Source of the DNA: Amorphoplanes friuliensis DSM 7358
GTDB lineage: Bacteria > Actinomycetota > Actinomycetes > Mycobacteriales > Micromonosporaceae
Assembly (NCBI RefSeq): GCF_000494755.1
Contig: NC_022657.1
Span: 8,090,001-8,154,000, forward strand
Direction: 5' to 3'
DNA length: 64,000 bases
The notes under the pieces were generated by a model, which was not told where the DNA came from, did no database searches, and saw nothing but the letters and a program-made list of their open reading frames with translations. Numbering within the stretch: position 1 is the stretch's first letter; each line of letters opens with the position of its first letter. This document shows positions 16,101 to 24,118 of the stretch, one piece after another. Made by a program: the position numbers and the translations under genes.

Positions 16101-18116
16101 CGCGAAGGCGTTCTCCACCTGGGGACGCACCTCGGACAGCTCGCGGTGCGAGGCGGGCGGCAGCAGACCGAAGTCGTAGAGATAGACGGTGCCGTCGGGG
16201 CGGCGCACCTCGTACGGCCGCTCGTCGACCACCTGCGCGCCGAGCGAGTGCAGCACGGGCAGGACGGCGGAGAGCATCATCGGCTCGCCGTACCGGAAGA
16301 CCTTGAACCGGACGTCGGCGTCGTCGGGCTCGGCGCAACCCTCGCGGTTGACGTGGCGCTTGCGGTAGAGGTGCATCTCGAGCTGGCCGGTCTCCTCCAG
16401 CAGCTCCAGCTTCGCGATGTCCTGCACCGCCTCGTACGGCGTGTGGCCGTCCTTGTAGCTGTCCGGGAAGCCGATCGAGTAGCGGTGGAAGAGGTCCTTG
16501 GCGGGCTCCTCCCCCAGCTTGCGCTCGAGCACCAGGGAGAAGTCGTCGTCCCACATGCGCGTCGCGTCGGCGAGCAGCTCGGCCAGGGTGTTGGGGTCGA
16601 CGGCACCCGGCGGGTCGGCCGGGTCGGTGCGCACGATGAAGTGCACCCGCGCGAGCATCCGCTCGGTGACCCGGGTCGTGTAGTCGACGCCGATGCCGTT
16701 GAGCTCGCGGAGCAGGATCTCCTGCATGCTCTGCCTGTTGGCGGTGGTGAACCGGTCTCGCGGCAGGTAGATCAGGCACGAGATGAAACGGCCGTAGCCG
16801 TCACGGCGCAGGAACAGCCGCAACTGGCGGCGGCCGGCCATGCGCAGGACGCCGACCACTGCCTCGTACAGATCATCGGTCTTGATCTGGAAGAGCTCGT
16901 CACGCGGATAGGTCTCGAGGATCTGCAGCAGGTCCTTGCCGGAGTGACCCCGCGGAGAGAGGCCGGAGCGGTCCAGCACCTCCATGACCTTGCGGCGGAC
17001 GACCGGCAGCTCGCGGACGCTGGTGCGGTAGGCCGAGCTGGAGAACAGGCCCAGGAAGCGGCGCTCGCCGACGACCTCACCGGACTCGTTGAAGACCTTG
17101 ACGCCGATGTAGTCCAGATAGGCCGACCGGTGCACGGTGGCCCGGGAGTTGGCCTTGGTGATCACCAGCAGGCGCTTCTCCAGGGCACGCTGGTGCGCCT
17201 CCGGGGCCATCGAGGACAGCTTGCGCGGGGTGCTGTTGTCACCGCGCAGGATGCCCAGCCCACTGCCCGGCACGGCGTTGAGCACGTCACCGTCGAGGTG
17301 ATATTCGCGGTAACCGAGGAAGGTGAAGTGGTCGTGCGCCAGCCACTTGAGCAGCTCGATCGAGTCGGTGACGTCCTTGTCGGGCACCGGCAGCTTGCGG
17401 TCGGAACCCCGCGCGGCGGCCAGCTCGTCGGCGATGACAACCGCCCGCTGGCGCATCCGCGGCCAGTCGTCGACGGCGTCACGCACGTCGGTCAGCACCC
17501 GGCACAGCTCCTGGCTGAGCTGCTCACGGGCCTCGGCCTTGCGGACCGGGTCGATCTCGACGCGGATCCAGCTCTCGACCAGGTCGCCGTCGATCGCGTC
17601 GTCGGGCTCCACGTCGGCCTCGACCTGCCCGAGCTCGCCGGTCTCCCGGCGGCGGACCACGATCAGCGGGTGCACCAGCAGATGCACGTCGAGCTGGTGG
17701 GCGGTGAGCAGGGCGGTGACCGAGTCGACCAGGAACGGCATGTCGTCGGTGACGATCGAGATCACCGTGTGGGGCTCGAGCTGGTCCGGCGCGCTGATGT
17801 CGAGCCGCAGCTGCCCCGGGAGCCGCGTCGCCGCCAGCTCACGGTGCGCAACTGCCGCAGCATGCATCTCGGCAGCCGTGTAACCGACCAGCTCCTCGTC
17901 GGGCGCGAAGCGCCAGAACCGGCCCACCAGCGACGCGGTGGTGTGATCCTCGCCGGCCAGTGCCACCGCCTGCGCCACCAGGCGCTCGGCATTGGGCAAC
18001 GGCTCGTCGAGCTCGTCGTCGGAGGTCCCCAACCGGCCCGTCAGGGCCAGCCCCGGACCGGGACCGAAGTCGAGCTCCGGATCGGATTCGATCGCTGCCT
18101 CATCGGCGACAGCCAT
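13152..18116 (-). CDS. gdhB: Large NAD-specific glutamate dehydrogenase (180-kDa class)
   Basis: At 1654 residues this matches the L-GDH180 class, described first in Streptomyces and Mycobacterium. It oxidatively deaminates glutamate to 2-oxoglutarate with NAD. The long N-terminal half carries regulatory ACT-like and PAS-like regions. The catalytic core shows LRWSDRREDFRTEVLGLVKAQMVKNAVIVP, the lysine-containing PVGAKGGFVLK segment, and the nucleotide-binding VGVGDMSGDVFGNGMLLSEHIRLVAAFDH stretch. A helical C-terminal third follows. The gene is monocistronic, with its own upstream region at 18117-18329 shared with the divergent PBP gene. A link to nitrogen catabolism is family knowledge. Confidence 0.93.
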   Translation of the reverse strand: MAVADEAAIESDPELDFGPGPGLALTGRLGTSDDELDEPLPNAERLVAQAVALAGEDHTTASLVGRFWRFAPDEELVGYTAAEMHAAAVAHRELAATRLPGQLRLDISAPDQLEPHTVISIVTDDMPFLVDSVTALLTAHQLDVHLLVHPLIVVRRRETGELGQVEADVEPDDAIDGDLVESWIRVEIDPVRKAEAREQLSQELCRVLTDVRDAVDDWPRMRQRAVVIADELAAARGSDRKLPVPDKDVTDSIELLKWLAHDHFTFLGYREYHLDGDVLNAVPGSGLGILRGDNSTPRKLSSMAPEAHQRALEKRLLVITKANSRATVHRSAYLDYIGVKVFNESGEVVGERRFLGLFSSSAYRTSVRELPVVRRKVMEVLDRSGLSPRGHSGKDLLQILETYPRDELFQIKTDDLYEAVVGVLRMAGRRQLRLFLRRDGYGRFISCLIYLPRDRFTTANRQSMQEILLRELNGIGVDYTTRVTERMLARVHFIVRTDPADPPGAVDPNTLAELLADATRMWDDDFSLVLERKLGEEPAKDLFHRYSIGFPDSYKDGHTPYEAVQDIAKLELLEETGQLEMHLYRKRHVNREGCAEPDDADVRFKVFRYGEPMMLSAVLPVLHSLGAQVVDERPYEVRRPDGTVYLYDFGLLPPASHRELSEVRPQVENAFAAAWRGEAEVDGFNELVLRAGLTWRQVVVLRAYAKYQRQTGNVFSQRYVESTFIAYPEIAGLLVQLFEVRFSPRLELVEEERERRGADLAEQITTLLDDVDSLDQDRILRSYLTLIQATLRTSFFQRGADSRPKSYVAFKLDPQAIPDLPAPRPKYEIFVYSPRFEGVHLRFGAVARGGLRWSDRREDFRTEVLGLVKAQMVKNAVIVPVGAKGGFVLKQKPGDRDEAVACYRLFIGALLDVTDNIHSGKIVPPVDVVRHDSDDPYLVVAADKGTATFSDIANEISVSKDFWLGDAFASGGSAGYDHKKMGITARGAWESVKKHFRDLGTDTQSQDFTVVGVGDMSGDVFGNGMLLSEHIRLVAAFDHRHIFLDPEPDAATSYAERRRLFDLPRSSWADYDAALISAGGGVYPRTAKSIPVSPQVRAALGLGDATAVSPADLMRAILTAPVDLLWNGGIGTYVKATAETHADVGDKTNDPIRVNGAQVRAKVVGEGGNLGLTQRGRIEYARTGGPQDETGTGHGGRIFTDFIDNTAGVDCSDHEVNIKILLGGAVTDGEMTVPARDELLAAMTDEVAALVLRDNYEQATALGNARSQAHSLLPVHRRMLITLEQSGQLNRELEALPTDKELAARYDAGEGLTAPEFAVLLAYVKISLERQVLADVLVDEEWTNGVLARYFPTPLRERFGARMAGHRLRREIISTALVNEVVNRGGTSFVFRAMEESGASAADVIRAYVVIRDVYGLPDLWAAAEKLDNNVPTPAQTLVYLETRRLLDRAVRWLVSNRRSPIDVAGEIARLRPGVDALLQQLPTVVIGKERSSLENHIEMLAERGIPEGLAESVSRVVYSFGLLDILETAAATDHAPTEVAKVYFVISERFQIDVLLSHISRLPRGDRWQTLARMALRYDLYAALAGLTAEVLQSTSAEATPEDRVSEWEQVNAASMARAGNAMGNVEESPADLAALSVLLRQIRTLVKTSAAG

Positions 18117-18329
18117 AACCCAGCGCTCCCCTCACCCACGGCATTGTGGGTTCGACGTGTCGGCCATCAGCCTAGAGCGTGCCTCCGACACGACGGGCAC
18201 ACCCGGGGTGCGGGATAAAGATCCGACACCGAATTTGCTACATCTCACCCACCATGGGGCAACGCGGCGGGCGGAGTGCGGTTACCGTTCCGTAGGTTTT
18301 CTCGAATCTTGCCCGGGGAGGGTGACTTC

Positions 18330-20258
18330 ATGCGCCGCACAGCACTGGCCGGACGGGGTGTGGCCGCACTGGCTTCCTTGCTGCTCATGGCCGGCGGCGT
18401 CACCGCCTGTTCGAGCCCGGACGGCCCCGACCAGACCCTCGGGGCGTTCCTCGACGGCTGGCGCGCCGGAGATCTGACCAAGGTCGGCTTTGTCACCGCC
18501 GACGGCGCGAAGATCTCCGCCAACGAGGTCCTCACCCAGCTCCAGGCCCTCTCCGGCGACCTCAAGAAGTCGTCGGTGCTGCTCGCCGCGGAGGGCAAGC
18601 CCAAGGAAACCGGCGACATCGCCTCCGGCCCGGTGAAGGTCGACTGGACCCTCCCCGGCGGTGGCTCCTGGTCCTACCAGAGCACGGTACGCCTCACCAA
18701 GCGTGACAGTGACGGCTGGCGTGTGGTGTGGGAGCCGTCGATCGTGCACAGCGAGCTGACCACCGGCGACGCGCTCGGCCTGCGTCGCAAGGGCGCCGAC
18801 CGGGCCGACATCCTCGACGCCGACAACAAGCCCATCGTCACCGAGCGCGACGTCGTCATCGTCGGCGTGACACCCCTGCGGATCACCGACGAGCCCGCCC
18901 TCCTCAAGGACCTGGGTGCCGCTCTCAAGACCATCAAGGTCGACATCGACCCCAAGGCCCTGAGCGAACGCATCAAGAACGCCACCGACGACGGCGCCTT
19001 CATCGACGTCGTGACCCTGCGCCGCCCCGACTACAACAAGATCCGCAATCGCGTACGCGCACTGCAGGGCACCGTCTTCCAGGAGGCCAAACGGGAGCTC
19101 GCGCCCACCCGCCAGTTCGCCCGCGCCCTGCTCGGCACGGTCGACGTCGCGACCCGCGAGGACCTCGACACCAACCCGGACGTGCTCAGCGACGGTGACC
19201 TCGTCGGTCACAGCGGCCTGCAGGAACGCTACGACCGCCAGCTGCGCGGCACCCCCGGCCAGGCCGTGGTGATCTCCCGCAAGACCCCCGACGACGACGT
19301 CGAGGACACCCAGCTGTTCAGCACCGAGCCCGTCGCCGGCAAGTCGATCAAGACGACGCTCGACGTCACCACGCAGAACGCCGCCGACGCGGCCGTTGCG
19401 GGCGAAAAGCAGCCGAGCGCGCTCGTGGCCATCCGCATCAGCGACTCCAGCGTGGTCGCCGTCTCCAACGGCCCCGAGGGCGCCGGTGTCGACACGGCCA
19501 TGACCGGCCAGGTCCCGCCCGGCTCCACGTTCAAGATGGTCTCGACCCTGGGCCTGCTCGACAAGAAAGCCGTCACCCTCGACGGCAAGGTGGACTGCCC
19601 CAAGACCAAGAAGGTCGACGGCCGCGAGTTCAAGAACTCCCACAACATGGTCCTCGGCTCGGTCCCGTTCCGCACCGACTTCGCCAAGTCGTGCAACACC
19701 GCCTTTGTCAACGTCGCCCCGAAACTCGGCGCGGACGGCCTCCAGGACGCCTCGGCCAAACTCGGCCTCGGCGCCAAGTGGGACCTCGGCGCCGACGCGT
19801 TCAGCGGCAAGATCTCCCCGGCCGGCAGCCCCACCGAACTCGCCGCAGCCACCTTCGGCCAGGGCGCAACCGCGGTCAGCCCGCTGGCGATGGCCGGCGC
19901 GACCGCGGCGGTCGCCCGCGGCCAGTTCAAGCAGCCGAAACTCGTCGTCGACCCGGCCCCGGCATCCCCCCTCGCCGACGGCCCCGCCCTCGAAGCATCA
20001 TCGGTCCAGCCCCTCCGCACGATGATGCGCGAGGTGGTCACCAAGGGCACCGGAGACGGCCTCGCCGACGTCCCCGGCAAGCCCGTGTCCGGCAAGACCG
20101 GCACGGCCGAGTTCAAGGACGGCGAAGAGGAAACTCACGCCTGGTTCGTAGGCTGGCAGGGCGACATCGCCTTCGCGGTCATGGTCCAGAAGGGCGGCGC
20201 CGGCGCCGAGGCAGCCGTCCCGATCGCCGAACGCTTCCTCCGAACCCTGAACAAGTAG
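18330..20258 (+). CDS. Lipoprotein class B penicillin-binding protein, PBP2a/MecA-like layout
   Basis: I chose the ATG at 18330, which follows GGGAGGGTGAC; a longer open frame upstream lacks a site. The 642-residue product starts with a lipoprotein signal ending in VTAC (C27). Next come an NTF2-like MecA_N domain (about 30-150), a PBP dimerisation region and a transpeptidase domain. The active-site motifs are S399-T-F-K402, S454-C-N456 and K589-T-G591. It should cross-link peptidoglycan outside the membrane. The NTF2-like domain resembles low-affinity, beta-lactam-tolerant PBPs, but resistance cannot be concluded from sequence. It lies divergent from NAD-GDH and convergent, two bases apart, with the arginase-like gene. 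Confidence 0.88.
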   Translation: MRRTALAGRGVAALASLLLMAGGVTACSSPDGPDQTLGAFLDGWRAGDLTKVGFVTADGAKISANEVLTQLQALSGDLKKSSVLLAAEGKPKETGDIASGPVKVDWTLPGGGSWSYQSTVRLTKRDSDGWRVVWEPSIVHSELTTGDALGLRRKGADRADILDADNKPIVTERDVVIVGVTPLRITDEPALLKDLGAALKTIKVDIDPKALSERIKNATDDGAFIDVVTLRRPDYNKIRNRVRALQGTVFQEAKRELAPTRQFARALLGTVDVATREDLDTNPDVLSDGDLVGHSGLQERYDRQLRGTPGQAVVISRKTPDDDVEDTQLFSTEPVAGKSIKTTLDVTTQNAADAAVAGEKQPSALVAIRISDSSVVAVSNGPEGAGVDTAMTGQVPPGSTFKMVSTLGLLDKKAVTLDGKVDCPKTKKVDGREFKNSHNMVLGSVPFRTDFAKSCNTAFVNVAPKLGADGLQDASAKLGLGAKWDLGADAFSGKISPAGSPTELAAATFGQGATAVSPLAMAGATAAVARGQFKQPKLVVDPAPASPLADGPALEASSVQPLRTMMREVVTKGTGDGLADVPGKPVSGKTGTAEFKDGEEETHAWFVGWQGDIAFAVMVQKGGAGAEAAVPIAERFLRTLNK

Positions 20259-20260
20259 GG

Positions 20261-23110
20261 TCACCCGAGGTCGGCAGGCTGCTCCGGCCCGATCTCGAAC
20301 GCGGGCCGCTGCGCCGGCAAGCTGAACTCCTCCACCGCGCGCGGACGCAACATCCCGGGCATGGTGGCGGGCAACGGCTTCGAATCGAGCAGCGGCGCCG
20401 AACCGAGCGGCCGCGGCGCCGTCCGCACGACGGAATCGTCCTGCTCGGGGTCGTAGCCGTCGTGTTCTGCGTGGTCGGCCGTCACCAGGTTGCGCTCGGA
20501 CCAGCGGTCACGCTCGCTGCGCCCGACAGCCTCCTGATCGGCCGGCTCCTGATCGGCCGGCTCCTGACCAGCAGACTCCTGATCGGCGCGCTCTTGGCCG
20601 GTCGGCGTCCCTTCGGCGAGCTCCTGGCCGACGGGCTCCTGATCGGCGCGCTCCTGATCGGCGCGCTCCTGATCGGCCGGCGTCTGATCGGCCGGCTCGA
20701 TGTCGGTCGGTTCGATGTCTGCAGGCTGGGGATCGTCGGGCTCGATGGCAACAGTCGCATGGTCCGCGGACCCGTGGCCTTCGAACTCGTGGTCCTCGAA
20801 CTCGTGGTCATCGAACTCGTGGCTCACCGGCTGGTGACCGGCCGGATCGTGGTCGGCCTCCACGGGATGACCCAGGTTGGTGTCGGCCTGCTCGTGATCG
20901 GCGGACTCGACATCGGCACGCTCGGCACCGTCAGTCTCATGATCCACGGAGGTGTGGTCCAGCAGCTCGTCATCGGCCGACTCGCTGTTCGCCGGCTCGT
21001 CGTCGGCAGGCTCGTGCACGACTGACCCGTGGTCCTCGAGCCCGTGGTTCACGAGCTCGCCGCCGCCCAGCACCTGATCGGCCGGGCCGGGGTGGTCGGG
21101 GTCCTGATCAGCCAGGCCGGAATGGACGGCGTCCTGATCAGCCCAGCCCGGATGGACGTGGTCGTAGTAGTGATCGGCCGGACCGGAGTGGTCGTGATCG
21201 GCTGGGCTGGGATGGACGGGGTACTGGCCGACCACGCTGGGATGGACGGGGTACTGGTGGGCCAGCCTGTCCAGGGCAACCAGGACTTGATCAGGCAGCT
21301 CACGATCGTCCGCGGTTTGGTCGGTCAGGTCATGATCGTCTGGGCCTGCATCCGCCGGCTGGTGACCGACAGGCTCGGCGCCCGGCGGCTCATGATCCGC
21401 GGCATCGTGTTCCGCGAGCTCGTTGCTGGGCTGCTCATGGAAGTCGACCGGCTCGGAGTCGATCGGTCCGGCGTCTGCAGCGAGCGCCTTCGCCTGCTCG
21501 TCGGCTTCTTCCAGGTCGTCGACTGTAGCGTCCGGATCGTCCAGGTCGGCGTCCGGCACGGCGAGGGCGGCGTCCGGCACGGCGAGGGCGGCGTCCGGCA
21601 CGGCGAGGGCGGCGTCCGGCACGGCGAGGGCGGCGTCCGGCACGGCGAGGGCGGCGTCCGGCACGGCGAGGGCGGCGTCCGGCACGGCGAGGGCGGCGTC
21701 CGGCACGGTGAGGGCGGCGTCCGGGTCTTCGAGTGCCGGATGGTCGCTGTCGGCGAGCGGTTCGGGCGTGTCGGCCGCTTGCGGGTCGAGATCGGCGGCG
21801 GCGTGCTCGGACTCGGACTCCGAGTCGGCACGGTCTGAGACGCCACCAACGGGTTCGGAGTCGGCACGGCCTGAGACGCCGGCAACGGGTTCGGAGTCGG
21901 CAGGGTCTGAGGCAGTGGCGGCAGGGTCGGAGTCGGCAGGGTCTGAGGCGGTGGCGCCCGGGAAGAACTCGGCGGCTGGGAAGGGTGCGTTTTCGACCGC
22001 TTGCAGGGTTGCCGCCGGGAGAGCGACCTCCCCCGGCCCGCTCGACATGCCGGCCGCGGCCAGGCGGATGTCGTCGCGGGCGGCAGCTGCGCGCCGTTCC
22101 TCGACGGCCGCGGCTGGTGGGGTGCTGAGGCGGCCCGGGCCGAGGCGTCCGGGGCCGGCCAGGTCGCGGCGGGCGGCGACCAGGTCCGGGCGGGCGTCGA
22201 CCGTGTGGGCCGCTTTCAGGCCGGCGACGATCGTGGAGGTGATTTCTTCCGCGTAGGCGCCGTCGGGGTCGTAGTCGGGGTCGAAGACGGTGATTTCGAC
22301 GCCGAGGCAGTGCGGGGATTCGACCAGGCCCGAGAGGAGCAGTTCCAGCTCGGGGAACGCGATGCCGCCGGGCTCCGGAGCGTCCACCGCGGGCATGACC
22401 GCCGGGTCCAGGACGTCGACGTCTACGTGGACCCAGTAGCCCGCGCAGTCGACCAGTTGGTCGCGGGCCCACTGGGCGCTGCGGGCGGCACCCTCCGCGC
22501 GGAGGGTCGGGACCGGGCGGGTGACGATGCCGGCGGCCTGGAGGTCGAGGCGGTATTCGTCCTGGGCGCGGATGCCCATCACGACCACGTCGATGTCGCG
22601 GTAGTACGGGCGGCGGCCTTCCATGGCTGCCAGGTCGTGCTGGCCTCGGCCGGTGACCAGGGCGAGGTCCTCGCCGGCGGCCGCGCCGACGTACGAGGCG
22701 TTGCCGGGGTGGCGGAAGTCGGAGTGGCCGTCGACGAAGACCAGGCCGATGCGGCCGCCGACGGCTTCGCCGAGGCGATGCATGGCGAGGGCCGAGCCGA
22801 GGACGATCGAGCAGTCGCCGCCGAGGATGACCGGGAACTCGCCCTGGTCGAGGATCGCCCCGATGCGGTCGGCGAGCTTGCGCGAATACGCCGAGATCTC
22901 CGACGCGTGGCTGACGCCGTCCCCCGGCCGCCAGTCGCCCGGGTCGTACCGGGGCGGGGTCAGGCAGCCGGCGTCGCGGGCGTCGAGGCGGCGCAGCAGG
23001 CCGTGGTCGCGGAGGGCTCCGGGCGCCTTGGCACAGCCCGGCACCGAGGTCGGCGTCGGCGGGCGCAGGCCGAGGTTGGACGGTGCGTCGAGCACGGCTA
23101 TGCGGCGCAT
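20261..23110 (-). CDS. Arginase/agmatinase family protein with a 600-residue low-complexity acidic tail
   Basis: Residues 1-300 are a ureohydrolase domain: ILGGDCS, VFVDGHSDF, HVDVDVLDP and EITVFDPDYD correspond to the metal and substrate motifs of arginases. The usual GGDHS histidine is cysteine here. From about residue 330 to 949 the protein becomes low-complexity: Ser/Asp/Pro blocks, eight tandem PDAALAV-type heptads (466-521), then an Asp/His-rich stretch with many ADHE, HPG and DHEFEDHEFE segments (about 560-790) and ADQEPADQE repeats to the end. No membrane segment is visible. Typical arginases have about 300-350 residues, so the tail triples the protein. The stop of the domain is not a frameshift artefact, since one frame is open throughout. 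The thioredoxin gene lies 18 bp upstream, so the two may be co-transcribed. Confidence 0.8.
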   Translation of the reverse strand: MRRIAVLDAPSNLGLRPPTPTSVPGCAKAPGALRDHGLLRRLDARDAGCLTPPRYDPGDWRPGDGVSHASEISAYSRKLADRIGAILDQGEFPVILGGDCSIVLGSALAMHRLGEAVGGRIGLVFVDGHSDFRHPGNASYVGAAAGEDLALVTGRGQHDLAAMEGRRPYYRDIDVVVMGIRAQDEYRLDLQAAGIVTRPVPTLRAEGAARSAQWARDQLVDCAGYWVHVDVDVLDPAVMPAVDAPEPGGIAFPELELLLSGLVESPHCLGVEITVFDPDYDPDGAYAEEITSTIVAGLKAAHTVDARPDLVAARRDLAGPGRLGPGRLSTPPAAAVEERRAAAARDDIRLAAAGMSSGPGEVALPAATLQAVENAPFPAAEFFPGATASDPADSDPAATASDPADSEPVAGVSGRADSEPVGGVSDRADSESESEHAAADLDPQAADTPEPLADSDHPALEDPDAALTVPDAALAVPDAALAVPDAALAVPDAALAVPDAALAVPDAALAVPDAALAVPDADLDDPDATVDDLEEADEQAKALAADAGPIDSEPVDFHEQPSNELAEHDAADHEPPGAEPVGHQPADAGPDDHDLTDQTADDRELPDQVLVALDRLAHQYPVHPSVVGQYPVHPSPADHDHSGPADHYYDHVHPGWADQDAVHSGLADQDPDHPGPADQVLGGGELVNHGLEDHGSVVHEPADDEPANSESADDELLDHTSVDHETDGAERADVESADHEQADTNLGHPVEADHDPAGHQPVSHEFDDHEFEDHEFEGHGSADHATVAIEPDDPQPADIEPTDIEPADQTPADQERADQERADQEPVGQELAEGTPTGQERADQESAGQEPADQEPADQEAVGRSERDRWSERNLVTADHAEHDGYDPEQDDSVVRTAPRPLGSAPLLDSKPLPATMPGMLRPRAVEEFSLPAQRPAFEIGPEQPADLG
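21548..21715 (-). repeat. Eight tandem 21-bp units encoding PDAALAV heptads
   Basis: Eight consecutive 21-bp units lie inside the arginase-like gene. Seven are identical and one (the last on the plus strand) differs by a single base, turning PDAALAV into PDAALTV. The unit length is a multiple of three, so changes in copy number keep the reading frame. Flanking degenerate units (PDADLDD, PDATVDD) suggest expansion from a related sequence. The near-identity implies recent expansion or homogenisation. Confidence 0.95.
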
Positions 23111-23128
23111 GGAGCCCCCGAACCTTGC

Positions 23129-24043
23129 CTAGAAGAGCGCTCTGGCCAGCGCGCGCCGCGCGCTCGCCACGGCCGGGTCGTCGGGTCCGGCCACGTTGAA
23201 GAGTGACAGAAGATGTTTGCGGACGGCGTCCCGCTCCTCACCGCTGGACCGCTTGACGGCCGAGACGAGCCGGTCGTACGCCTCCGGGGCCTGCCCGCTG
23301 AGCACCTCGATGTCGGCGGCGAGCTGCTGGGCCTCGAGGTCGTCGGGGTCGGCAGCGGCCTTGGCCAGGGCTTTCTCGGCGTCGACACCGGTGATGCGGC
23401 GGTAGAGCTCGACCTGCGCCAGGCCCGACTCCGCCGCGTGGTCCTGCGGTGACTCGGCGAGGATCTTCTTGTAGGCCGCCTCGGCCGCGTCGAGGTCACC
23501 GGTCATCATGGCGTCGTCGGCCGCGTCGAGGCGCGGGTCCTCGGGTGCTGCCACCTCGACACCGCCGGCTTTGAGGACCGCGTCGACGTACTGCCGGACC
23601 TGGGCCTCGGGGAGCACACCGGTGAAGCCCTCGACGAGCTGGCCGCCCACGACCGCGATCACCATCGGGATGCCCTGGACGCGCAGCGCCTGGGCCAGCC
23701 GCGGGTTGGTGTCCACGTCGACCTTGCCGAGCACCCAGCTGCCGGCGCCCTCGGCCGCGAGTTTCTCGAGGACCGGGGAGAGCTGCTTGCACGGCTCGCA
23801 CCACTCGGCCCAGAAGTCCAGGATCACCGGGGTGGTCATGGACAGTTCGAGCACGGTCGTCTGGAAATTCTCTTCGGTCACCTCGATGACCGCGGGCGGT
23901 GCGCCACCCGGTGACGGGGCGGGGGCGGCGCTCGTCGCCGGCCCGGCGGGGCCCGCGGGTGCGGGCTTGTTCGCGGGGCGCAGTGCACCGAGGTCGACCG
24001 CACCGCGGGTGAAGATCGACGGAGTGGTCCGTGGGTCGCTCAT
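23129..24043 (-). CDS. Thioredoxin-TPR co-chaperone (CnoX/YbbN-like)
   Basis: The 304-residue protein opens with an Ala/Pro-rich leader of about 50 residues. A thioredoxin domain follows, with the active site W81-C-E-P-C85 and the cis-proline region QGIPMVIAV. A helical region with TPR-like repeats comes after it (about 170-304: AAEAAYKKILAESPQDHAAESGLAQVELYRR). This order matches E. coli CnoX (YbbN), which protects chaperone substrates from oxidation. Here CEPC is a redox-capable CxxC, whereas E. coli YbbN has SxxC, so the actinobacterial version may retain reductase activity. It is cytosolic, with no signal peptide. Its downstream neighbour is the tailed arginase gene. Confidence 0.88.
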   Translation of the reverse strand: MSDPRTTPSIFTRGAVDLGALRPANKPAPAGPAGPATSAAPAPSPGGAPPAVIEVTEENFQTTVLELSMTTPVILDFWAEWCEPCKQLSPVLEKLAAEGAGSWVLGKVDVDTNPRLAQALRVQGIPMVIAVVGGQLVEGFTGVLPEAQVRQYVDAVLKAGGVEVAAPEDPRLDAADDAMMTGDLDAAEAAYKKILAESPQDHAAESGLAQVELYRRITGVDAEKALAKAAADPDDLEAQQLAADIEVLSGQAPEAYDRLVSAVKRSSGEERDAVRKHLLSLFNVAGPDDPAVASARRALARALF

Positions 24044-24118
24044 GGTTACCTAGTCTCGCACGCTGGCCGGGCTGTCCGTGTCGCCGCCGGGCTGGCGATA
24101 TCGGACGTCACAACGGGT

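Noticed and set aside
18276..18329. Upstream start for the penicillin-binding lipoprotein
   Set aside because: The ATG at 18330 has a good ribosome binding site and gives a clean lipoprotein signal; the extra 18 residues would spoil it.
21548..21715. Tandem repeat considered as a CRISPR array
   Set aside because: Units are contiguous 21-bp copies without spacers and encode in-frame heptads; no cas gene is nearby.
19691..21838. Plus-strand frames reading Leu-Ile-Gly and VRHGEGG repeats opposite the arginase tail
   Set aside because: They switch frame at 21025-21029, lack a proper start and begin inside the PBP gene. The minus-strand frame is continuous for 949 codons and is joined to a real enzyme domain, so these are antisense shadows of its repeats.
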